The translations under genes were made by a program, and so were the position numbers. Below the pieces are notes generated by a model. It was not told the DNA's origin and searched no databases. It saw only the letters and a program-made list of their open reading frames with translations. A stretch of DNA of 64,000 bases from positions 2,170,001 through 2,234,000 of the forward strand of contig OX392529.1 in NCBI GenBank assembly GCA_947623455.1. Direction: 5' to 3'. Of this stretch, positions 13,801 through 25,800 are shown piece by piece. The stretch comes from Mimachlamys varia. Lineage: Eukaryota > Mollusca > Bivalvia > Pectinida > Pectinidae. Each line of letters starts with the position of its first letter. Within the stretch, counting starts at the first letter, position 1.

Positions 13801-16800
13801 TATTACAGTGTACAGGGATGTATGTCATGTATTACAGTATACAGGGATGTATGTCATGTATTACAGTGTACAGGGATGTATGTCATTTATTACAGTGTAC
13901 AGGGATGTATGTCATGTATTACAGTATACAGGGATGTATGTCATGTATTACAGTGTACAGGGATGTATGTCATGTATTACAGTATACAGAGATGTATGTC
14001 ATGTATTACAGTGTACAGGGATGTATGTCATGTTTTACAGTATACAGGGATGTATGTCATGTATTACAGTATACAGGGATGTATGTCATGTATTACAGTG
14101 TACAGGGATGTATGTCATGTATTACAGTGTACAGGGATGTATGTCATGTTTTACAGTATACAGGGATGTATGTCATGTATTATAGTATACAGGGGTGTAT
14201 GTCATGTATTACAGTATACAGGGATGTATGTCATGTATTACAGTATACAGGGATGTATGTCATGTATTACAGTGTACAGGGATGTATGTCATGTATTACA
14301 GTATACAGGGATGTATGTCATGTATTACAGTATACAGGGATGTATGTCATGTATTACAGTATACAGGGATGTATGTCATGTATTACAGTATACAGGGATG
14401 TATGTTATGTATTACAGTATACAGGGATGTATGTCATGTATTATAGTATACAGGGATGTATGTCATGTATTACAGTATACAGGGATGTATGTCATGTATT
14501 ACAGTATACAGGGATGTATGTCATGTATTACAGTATACAGGGATGTATGTCATGTATTATAGTATACAGGGGTGTATGTCATGTATTACAGTATACAGGG
14601 ATGTATGTCATGTATTACAGTATACAGGGATGTATGTCATGTATTACAGTATACAGGGATGTATGTCATATATTACAGTGTACAGGGATGTATGTCATGT
14701 ATTACAGTATACAGGGATGTATGTCATGTATTACAGTGTACAGGGATGTATGTCATGTATTACAGTATACAGGGATGTATGTCATGTATTACAGTGTACA
14801 GGGATGTATGTCATGTATTACAGTACACAGTAATGTATGAAACATAAAGGCCAATGCTTCTATGTTTTATGTCACTTTGACAGGGTTCCCAAACATTTCA
14901 CTGAAGTACTGGTTATAGTGAAGTGAGTTGTATTGCATGCTGCGTCTTATTGGAGTGATCAATCAAGATAACTAATGTCCTTTTTTCCACAATGCAGGAG
15001 GGATCTAATCTACTGAAGGCCCGAAGTATGGAGAATATTGACATCTGCACCAAGTATCCAAGATTACAAAATTCTAATTTTTATCAAAATCTCCATAAGA
15101 AGTATCCTCAGGCTTTTCAACGTAGACTTTCAGCTGAAGCCAACACGCGTAGACCTTCTCGGCGCTTATTTAACTCTGGATTACGTGTTCGGTTCCAAGA
15201 TGATGTTTATGACTCAGAGGACACGAGGAGTGTGTGTTCGGAGAGACCTATGTCAAATTTAGAGCGAGATTTGAGTGAGTTTCTACACAACGGTGATCAG
15301 CAGTATGACCGTGACTGTAGAACCAGTCCGACACCGTCCATGATGTCAGACCTAACAGTGAAGGAACGTCTCAACGCAACATCAGACAGACTCTATCACC
15401 TCTTATACAACGGTGTCCCTCGAGGTCACTATAGAAACAGCTATGACCCTGGACTGACACCAAGGTCAGAGGTCACTCCAAGGGCACGAAGGTCAAGGAC
15501 TAGTAGTGTGTCATCAGATTTACATTGTTTTGATGACCTTGACCAGCTGTCATCACCACGACATTTGGACCCGTACCACAGCCTACTAGACACCAGCAGA
15601 CTAGTACAGGAGGAACAAATACGATCTCTCCAGCGGGAGCTGGAACTCAAGGACAGACAACTGAGGACATATAGACAGAGGCTTGACGTTGATGCACACA
15701 GTACGCACAAAAGTGGCTCCAAACATTCTGAGGACCTTGATTCCTCATATTCACGGGTGATCAGCCCAGACTCTCCCCCAGATAGTGCTATTGATGTAGA
15801 TTCATCATCAATACAATCTGTTATCTCCATGGACACCAGATATCATCTCTACACAGACAATTCCTCAACAGATGTCAAATGCCTTAATGGGTCAGAAACA
15901 CTGGAGAAACATGGAGATCTGCCAAATACTGAAGCCAATTACTTTATGAATGAGTTGGGCAGTTTCACTCTCACAGATGTCATACCGGAGGTAGACGAGG
16001 AACACCTATATGTCGATACAGGTGTAACAGTTACCGCTAATAAAGGTATGTATTCTCATTGCTGTCCACACTAAGTTAATGCCAAGGTCTTATTAATGTA
16101 AAATAAAGTTTAAGTTTGAGGATTTATCAGGGTTATCTTAGGGCAATGGAATTACATAACATCATAGATCAATTCAACTGCATGTAAACCGTACATGTAC
16201 CAAATAGTTAATCAGCACACGTCCTGGCGGGACTATAATTTACAAACACTTATCACATTCACCAGTCAGAGTTATGGCCCTTTTTCAGTAATGTATGATG
16301 GTATAGCAATGTCTATTTGGATACAATAAATAATCTAGAGCATAGCTTACTTCAGCTTTCTATTTGCCCACTTTGACAGGTATATAATAGTAATTAATCT
16401 GTCCATGCAGATTTTCAGAGAATATCTTGGCTGCTATATGTATTTCACAAATAATCACCAAATGTTGTATAATATTATACCTGGTATAGCTGTATCATGG
16501 AAAGTCAGTGTGTCTCCTCCTCACCAAGGTCCTTAGTTTGGACGTTGACCTTGACCTCACTGCTAAAATAGTGATTTCCAGATCTATAGGGCAAGTACTA
16601 ACTTGTAATACCTGTTGGTATGTGGGAAACAGGGATATCGGTGTAATAACTGTTGGTATGTGGGAAACAGGGGTATAGTTGTAATACCTGTTGGTATGTG
16701 GGAAACAGGGGTATCGGTGTAATACCTGTTGGTATGCGGTGAACGGGGGTATTGGTGTAATACCTGTTGGTATGTGGGGAACAGGGGTATTGGTATAATA

Positions 16801-19800
16801 ACTGTTGGTATGTGGGGAACTGGGGTATTGGTGTAATACCTGTTGGTATGCGGGGAACGGGGGTATTGGTGTAATACCTGTTGGTATGTGGAAAACAGGG
16901 GTATTGGTATAATACCTGTTGGTATGTGGGGAACATGGGTATCGGTGTAATACCTGTTGGTATGTGGGGAACGGGGGTATTGGTGTAATACCTGTTTGTA
17001 TGTGGGGAACGGGGGTATTGGTGTAATACCTGTTGGTATGTGGGGAACAGGGGTATTGGTATAATACCTGTTGGTATGTGGGGAACAGGGGTATTGGTGT
17101 AATACCTGTTGGTATGTGGGGAACGGGGGTATTGGTGTAATACCTGTTGGTATGTGGGGAACAGGGGTATTGGTATAATACCTGTTGGTATGTGGGGAAC
17201 AGGGGTATTGGTGTAATACCTGTTGGTATGAGGGGAACAGGGGTATTGGTATAATACCTGTTGGTATGTGGGGAGCAGGGGTATTGATGTAATACCTGTT
17301 GGTATGTGGGGAACAGGGGTATTGGTGTAATACCTGTTGGTATGTGGGGAACAGGGGTATCGGTGTAATACCTGTTGGTATGCGGGGAACGGGGGTATTG
17401 GTATAATACCTGTTGGTATGAGGGGAAGGGGGGTATTGGTATAATACCTGTTGGTATGCGGGGAAGGGGGGTATTGGTATAATACCTGTTGGTATGTGGG
17501 GAACAGGGGTATCAGTGTAATACCTGTTGGTATGTGGGGAACAGGGGTATAGTTGAAGCCCACACGTTAAAGCCAGTTTTCCAACAATCACCAATCTTAA
17601 CCTGGCTATCTTAATGCATTTTGGGATGATGGGTCCACACTGAACATAACTAGAGATATATCCCTTTTGATTCTAAAGTTAGTTCAAAGTATGGCAGATT
17701 CTAACTGTACATAGGATTACAGTTGCCCTTTTCCCTTTAGCTCAGTGGTAAAGCGTCCGACTAGCAACCTGGAGATCAAGGGTTTGATCCCAGGTGGAAG
17801 CACACTATTCCCGTTCCTGTAACACAGTGTTAGTGGCCCTCCTAGTGGTGACAGCGGGATAATTACAAGTAATTGGTGTTGTGAACACATTAAAAAAGTG
17901 GGGGAAGGAGTAGTGTAACAGATTTTATTTGTGTGGGAAAGGAGTAGTGTAGCATATTTTATTTGTGGGGGAAGGAGTAGTGTAGCAGATTTTATTTGTG
18001 GGGAAGGAGTAGTGTAGCAGATTTTATTTGTGGGAAGGAGTAGTGTATCAGATTTTATTTGTGTGGGGAAGGAGTAGTGTAGCAGATTTTATTTGTGGGA
18101 AGGAGTAGTGTATCAGATTTTATTTGTGTGGGGAAGGAGTAGTGTAGCAGATTTTATTTGTGGGAAGGAGTAGTGTATCAGATTTTATTTGTGTGGGGAA
18201 GGAGTAGTGTAGCAGATTTTATTTGTGGGAAGGAGTAGTGTATCAGATTTTATTTGTGTGGGGAAGGAGTAGTGTAGCAGATTTTATTTGTGGGAAGGAG
18301 TAGTGTATCAGATTTTATTTGTGTGGGGAAGGAGTAGTGTAGCAGGTTTTATTTGTGGGGGAAGGAGTAGTGTAGCATATTTTATTTGTGGGAAGGAGTA
18401 GTGTAGCAGATTTTATTTATGTGGGAAGGAGTAGTGTAGCATATTTTATTTGTGGGGGGAAGGAGTAGTGTAACAGATTTTATTTGTGGGGGAAGGAGTA
18501 GTGTAGTAGATTTTATTTGTGGGAAGGAGTAGTATAGCAGATTTTATTTGTGTGGGAAAGGAGTAGTGTAGCAGATTTTATTTGTGTGGGAAAGGAGTAG
18601 TGTAGCAGATTTTATTGTGTGGGAAGGAGTAGTGTAGCAGGTTTTATTTGTGGGGGGAAGGAGTAGTGTAACAGGTTTTATTTGTGGGGGGAAGGAGTAG
18701 TGTAGCAGGTTTTATTTGTGGGGGGGAAGGAGTAGTGTAGCAGATTTTATTTGTGTGGGAAGGAGTAGTGTAGCCGATTTTATTTGTACAAAGCTTGGTA
18801 GAGTTCACCTTCTAGCTTCTAGAATTAACTCAGCTCAGGGGAATAGTGTCCGACTACAAAACTGGGAATCATGGGTAAATTTGGATCCCTGCTGGAAGCG
18901 CACTCTTTCCTGATCAGTATGAAGTTTGTGATACATAAACAATAAGTAGTATCAAAATGTCCCGACACTGACACCCAACCATCACTGACACCCAACCATC
19001 ACTGACACCCAACCATCACTGACACCCAACCATCGTGTCCAGTGACAAAATGTCCCGACACTGACACCCAACCATTGTGTCCAGTGACAAAATGTCCCGA
19101 CACTGACACCCAACCATTGTGTCCAGTGACAAAATGTCCCGACACTGACACCCAACCATCGTGTCCAGTGACAAAATGTCCCGACACTGACACCCAACCA
19201 TCGTGTCCAGTGACAAAATGTCCCGACACTGACACCCAACCATCGTGTCCAGTGGACAAAATGTCCCCACACTGACACCCAACCATCGTGTCCAGTGGAC
19301 AAAATGTCCCCACACTGACACCCAACCATTGTGTCCAGTGACAAAATGTCCCCACACTGACACCCAACCATTGTGTCCAGTGACAAAATGTCCCGACACT
19401 GACACCCAACCATCACTGACACCCAACCATCACTGACACCCAACCATTGTGTCCAGTGACAAAATGTCCCGACACTGACACCCAACCATCACTGACACCC
19501 AACCATTGTGTCCAGTGACAAAATGTCCCGACACTGACACCCAACCATCACTGACACCCAACCATCACTGACACCCAACCATTGTGTCCAGTGACAAAAT
19601 GTCCCGACACTGACACCCAACCATCACTGACACCCAACCATCACTGACACCCAACCATTGTGTCCAGTGACAAAATGTCCCGACACTGACACCCAACCAT
19701 TGTGTCCAGTGACAAAATGTCCCGACACTGACACCCAACCATTGTGTCCAGTGACAAAATGTCCCCACACTGACACCCAACCATTGTGTCCAGTGACAAA

Positions 19801-22800
19801 ATGTCCCCACACTGACACCCAACCATTGTGTCCAGTGGACAAAAGCCACTTACTTCTTACTGGAGTCAGTGTGATTTATAATATCAATTTTACACACAGG
19901 CCGGTAGGTAAACATGGCCTGGCCTAGGTTCAGATCATGTGTGTCTTTTTGCTGTCCTAATATGTTATCCAAACTTATTTGTACACCTAAGTCAACACAC
20001 TGGGCACTCTAGCGATTTAACGTGCTGGTCAAGCAATAGTGTCAAATTACGCAGTGTCCAAAAATACTGTAGGAGGTACTTGACGGGAAATATAACAGTA
20101 TACCTGTCAATATTGTAGTATACAGGTATTTCAGTGGGGTAGATGTGTGACTTCATTCTGGCAGAATTTCACAATGAAAATATCCTATTTATGGCAGACC
20201 TGAATTAAAGAACCTGAGGGTAATAAAAAGCAGTTTTGCAATTAGTAAATGTAACTGTTTTTATAGCCCCGTTTAGCTTTAGTCTGCTGTATATAGCTTG
20301 TCCTCAGTCTGACACTGCACAGTTTTACCTGTTAAGTCTGCTGTATAAAGCTTGTCCTCAGTCTGACACTGTGTACAGTTTTACCTGTTTAGTCTGCTGT
20401 ATATAGCTTGTCCTCAGTCTGACACTGTGTACAGTTTTACCTGTTTAGTCTGCTGTATATAGCTTGTCCTCAGTCTGACACTGTGCACAGTTTTACCTGT
20501 TTAGTCTGCTGTATATAGCTTGTCCTCAGTCTGACACTGTACACAGTTTTACCTGTTTAGTCTGCTGTATATAGCTTGTCCTCAGTCTGACACTGTGTAC
20601 AGTTTTACCTGTTTTGTCTGCTGTATATAGCTTGTCCTCAGTCTGACACTGTGTACAGTTTTACCTGTTTAGTCTGCTGTATATAGCTTGTCCTCAGTCT
20701 GACACTGTGTACAGTTTTACCTGTTTAGTCTGCTGTATATAGCTTGTCCTCAGTCTGACACTGTGTACAGTTTTACCTGTTTTGTCTGCTGTATAAAGCT
20801 TGTCCTCAGTCTGACACTGTGCACAGTTTTACCTGTTTAGTCTGCTGTATATAGCTTGTCCTCAGTCTGACACTGTGCACAGTTTTACCTGTTTAGTCTG
20901 CTGTATATAGCTTGTCCTCAGTCTGACACTGTGCACAGTTTTACCTGTTTAGTCTGCTGTATAAAGCTTGTCCTCAGTCTGACACTGTGTACAGTTTTAC
21001 CTGTTTAGTCTGCTGTATATAGCTTGTCCTCAGTTTGACACTGTGTACAGTTTTACCTGTTTAGTCTGCTGTATATAGCTTGTCCTCAGTCTGACACTGT
21101 GTACAGTTTTACCTGTTTAGTCTGCTGTATATAGCTTGTCCTCAGTCTGACACTGTGCACAGTTTTACCTGTTTAGTCTGCTGTATATAGCTTGTCCTCA
21201 GTCTGACACTGTGCACAGTTTTACCTGTTTAGTCTGCTGTATAAAGCTTGTCCTCAGTCTGACACTGTACGCAGTTTTACCAGTTTAGTCTGCTGTATAT
21301 AGCTTGTCCTCAGTCTGACACTGTGTACAGTTTTACCTGTTTAGTCTGCTGTATATAGCTTGTCCTCAGTCTGACACTGTGCACAGTTTTACCTGTTTAG
21401 TCTGCTGTATATAGCTTGTCCTCAGTCTGACACTGTGCACAGTTTTACCTGTTTAGTCTGCTGTATAAAGCTTGTCCTCAGTCTGACACTGTACGCAGTT
21501 TTACCAGTTTAGTCTGCTGTATATAGCTTGTCCTCAGTCTGACACTGTGTACAGTTTTACCTGTTTAGTCTGCTGTATATAGCTTGTCCTCAGTCTGACA
21601 CTGTACACAGTTTTACCTGTTTAGTCTGCTGTATATAGCTTGTCCTCAGTCTGACACTGTGTACAGTTTTACCTGTTTAGTCTGCTGTATATAGCTTGTC
21701 CTCAGTCTGACACTGTGCACAGTTTTACCTGTTTAGTCTGCTGTATATAGCTTGTCCTCAGTCTGACACTGTGCACAGTTTTACCTGTTTAGTCTGCTGT
21801 ATAAAGCTTGTCCTCAGTCTGACACTGTACGCAGTTTTACCAGTTTAGTCTGCTGTATATAGCTTGTCCTCAGTCTGACACTGTGTACAGTTTTACCTGT
21901 TTAGTCTGCTGTATATAGCTTGTCCTCAGTCTGACACTGTGCACAGTTTTACCTGTTTAGTCTGCTGTATATAGCTTGTCCTCAGTCTGACACTGTGCAC
22001 AGTTTTACCTGTTTAGTCTGCTGTATAAAGCTTGTCCTCAGTCTGACACTGTACGCAGTTTTACCAGTTTAGTCTGCTGTATATAGCTTGTCCTCAGTCT
22101 GACACTGTGCACAGTTTTACCTGTTTAGTCTGCTGTATATAGCTTGTCCTCAGTCTGACACTGTACACAGTTTTACCTGTTTAGTCTGCTGTATATAGCT
22201 TTTCCTCAGTCTGACACTGTGTACAGTTTTACCTGTTTAGTCTGCTGTATATAGCTTGTCCTCAGTCTGACACTGTGTACAGTTTTACCTGTTTAGTCTG
22301 CTGTATATAGCTTGTCCTCAGTTTGACACTGTGTACAGTTTTACCTGTTTAGTCTGCTGTATATAGCTTGTCCTCAGTCTGACACTGCACATTTTTACCT
22401 GTTTAGTCTGCTGTATATAGCTTGTCCTCAGTCTGACACTGTGCACAGTTTTACCCGTTTAGTCTGCTGTATATAGCTTGTCCTCAGTCTGACACTGTGT
22501 ACAGTTTTACCCGTTTAGTCTGCTGTATATAGCTTGTCCTCAGTCTGACACTGTGTACAGTTTTACCAGTTTAGTCTGCTGTATATAGCTTGTCCTCAGT
22601 CTGACACTGCACAGTTTTACCTGTTTAGTCTGGTGTATATAGCTTGTCCTCAGTCTGACACTGTGTACAGTTTTACCCGTTTTGTCTGCTGTATATAGCT
22701 TGTCCTCAGTCTGACACTGTGCAAAGTTTTACCTGTTTAGTCTGCTGTATATAGCTTGTCCTCAGTCTGACACTGTGTACAGTTTTACCTGTTTAGTCTG

Positions 22801-25800
22801 CTGTATATAGCTTGTCCTCAGTCTGACACTGTGTACAGTTTTACCTGTTTAGTCTGCTGTATATAGCTTGTCCTCAGTCTGACACTGTGTACAGTTTTAC
22901 CTGTTTAGTCTGCTGTATATAGCTTGTCCTCAGTCTGACACTGTGTACAGTTTTACCCGTTTTGTCTGCTGTATATAGCTTGTCCTCAGTCTGACACTGT
23001 GCAAAGTTTTACCTGTTTAGTCTGCTGTATATAGCTTGTCCTCAGTCTGACACTGTGTACAGTTTTACCTGTTTAGTCTGCTGTATATAGCTTGTCCTCA
23101 GTCTGACACTGTGTACAGTTTTACCTGTTTAGTCTGTGTTATTAAGACCTCACCACATAGTGATGGACACTCTATAGTGGTCAATTTGTCTGCCAGTCCG
23201 TCCGTCCGTCCAAAATACATTTGTTTCTGCTCCGAAATGAAACTATCAAAAGGTGTCACATTCTTTGTTCATCTTTGCCATCCAAAGGTCAAGGTCTCAA
23301 ACTAAGGGCTTTTCATGGGACCCCGTTATTGTGAAACCTGCTCATTTGTGCTCTATAAAGTTTTATTTTTATGGGTAATCTATCAAAGTAGATGAGTGAG
23401 AATTGTTAACCAGCATAAGAAGTTATGTAGCATATATTAACTCATCATTCAAGTTTGTCCTCCAAAAGTCAAATCTCAAACTTATGAGTTTTCAATAAAC
23501 CCCTTATTTGTGAAATACATACATTTCTGCTCTCTAACTTGGTAACCTGTCTTAGTAGAGCAATGAAACGGGATTGCGGAATTATTAAAAACACTATAAG
23601 ATGACATGCAGTATGCTGTCATTAGGTCATGGGTCCCTCCCTGTTCCTAAATTTGCCTGCTCTTCATAATCAATTTGCCTTATTTTGACCTATGTTGCAC
23701 TGGTGAGGCCTTAGGGATGGTTTTCATCTCCATACCATCTACTTACTTATATTATATAGAGCTAGGTCACAGGTTACCTATATATAGCTAGGTGGTTACC
23801 TATATATATAGCTACATGGTTACCTATATATAGATATGTGGTTACCTTGATGTAGCTAGGTGGTTACCTATATATATATATAGCTAGGTGGTTACCTATA
23901 TACAGCTAGGTGGTTACCTATATATATATAGCTAGGTGGTTACCTATATATATATATATAGCTAGGTGGTTACCTTTATGTAGCTAGGTGGTTACCTATA
24001 TACAGCTAGGTGGTTACCTTTATATAGCTAGGTGGTTACTTATATACAGCTAGGTGGTTACCTTTATATAGCTAGGTGGTTACTTATATATAGCTAGGTG
24101 GTTACCTGTATATAGCTAGGTGGTTACCTGTATATATAGCTAAGTGGTTACCTTTATATAGCTAGGTGGTTACCTATATATGTAGCTAGGTGGTTACCTT
24201 TATGAAGATAGATTGTTACCTGTATGTAGCTAGGTGGTTACCTTTATGTAGCTAGGTGGTTACCTTTATGAAGATAGATTGTTACCTGTATGTAGCTAGG
24301 TGGTTACCTTTATGTAGCTAGGTGGTTACCTTTATGAAGATAGATTGTTACCTGTATGTAGCTAGGTGGTTACCTTTATGTAGCTAGGTGGTTACCTTTA
24401 TGTAGCTAGGTGGTTACCTTTATGAAGATAGATTGTTACCTGTATGTAGCTAGGTGGTTACCTTTATGTAGCTAGGTGGTTACCTTTATGTAGCTAGGTG
24501 GTTACCTTTATGTAGATAGATTGTTACCTTTATGTAGCTAGGTGGTTACCTTTATACAGCTAGGTGGTTACCTATATATATAGCTAGGTGGTTACCTATA
24601 TACAGCTAGGTGGTTACCTATATACAGCTAGGTGGTTACCTATATATATAGCTAGGTGGTTACCTATATACAGCTAGGTGGTTACCTATATACAGCTAGG
24701 TGGTTACCTATATATATAGCTAGGTGGTTACCTATATATAAAGCTAGGTGGTTACTTATATATAGCTAGGTGGTTACCTTTATGAAGATAGATTGTTACC
24801 TTTATGTAGCTAGGTGGTTAGCTTTATGTAGCTAGGTGGTTGCCTATATTTAGCTAGATGGTTACGTTTATGTAGCTAGGTGGTTGCCTGTATATAGCTA
24901 GGTGGTTACCTTTATGTAGCTAGGTGGTTGCCTATATATAGCTAGGTGGTTACCTTTATGTAGCTAGGTGGTTGCCTGTATATAGTTAGATGGTTACCTT
25001 TATGTAGCTAGATGGTTACCTGTATATAGCTAGGTGGTTACCTTTATGTAGCTAGGTGGTTACCTTTATATAGCTAGGTGGTTACATATATATCTAAGTA
25101 GTTGCATTTGGGTGTTGCACTGTGGATAGTGCACTTGCCTTTCAAAAAGAAATATAGAAAGGTACAGGTCACCTGTCGAACCATGTGGGTTTTCTACAGG
25201 TACTCCAGTTTCCTCCCAAATACCCCAAATACATTTACATTCGGGCCAACAACAAGTTCAAAATTTGTAATGACATGTTTCATAATTTTTGAAAAATAAA
25301 TAGATGTATTAGTTATATATTTATAAAAGAAGTCCAATTAAACAATTTGATTGTAGTGATTATAATTATATTAATTATTTAGGAAAAACCAAATATCTGT
25401 GGGATATACGTTTTGTATTTTATAATGCAGCACTAAAGCAGGACTGAACATGTTATATATAGAGACAAACATTTAAAGCTCAGTAAGATATGCTGACATT
25501 TTTAATCATTAAGTTGAAATCTAAGACAGGTATATACTGTAATATAAAGGCCAAACATTTAAATTCCTATAGAGTCCTTCATATTGTGGTCACAGAAAAG
25601 AGCATTTAGGTGTGATAAAAGACATTTTTGATCGACATTTGACCGATATTCAGCGTGAAAATCAATGTTTTCAAACACCTAAGTTATACACATTCTTGGT
25701 TTAAACTTGTCAGTGTACCTGTTCAATGTGTTGCTATATTTGTGTCATATGGGTATAGTACAGCATACATAATGACAACAGGAAAACTGTTCATACCCTG

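Noticed and set aside
12604..14847. Very long plus-strand open frames (up to 743 residues, Cys/Tyr-rich repeats)
   Set aside because: They are a 29-bp tandem repeat that lacks stops in all three frames; all frames give the same peptide series, there is no unique sequence, and the array lies inside intron 1.
16584..17594. Minus-strand Pro-rich proteins of 321 and 336 residues
   Set aside because: Two frames of the same 38-bp repeat inside intron 2 of the plus-strand gene; a product of composition, not selection.
17738..17810. Functional tRNA gene
   Set aside because: A- and B-box-like strings exist, but acceptor and anticodon stems do not pair properly and a SINE body follows.
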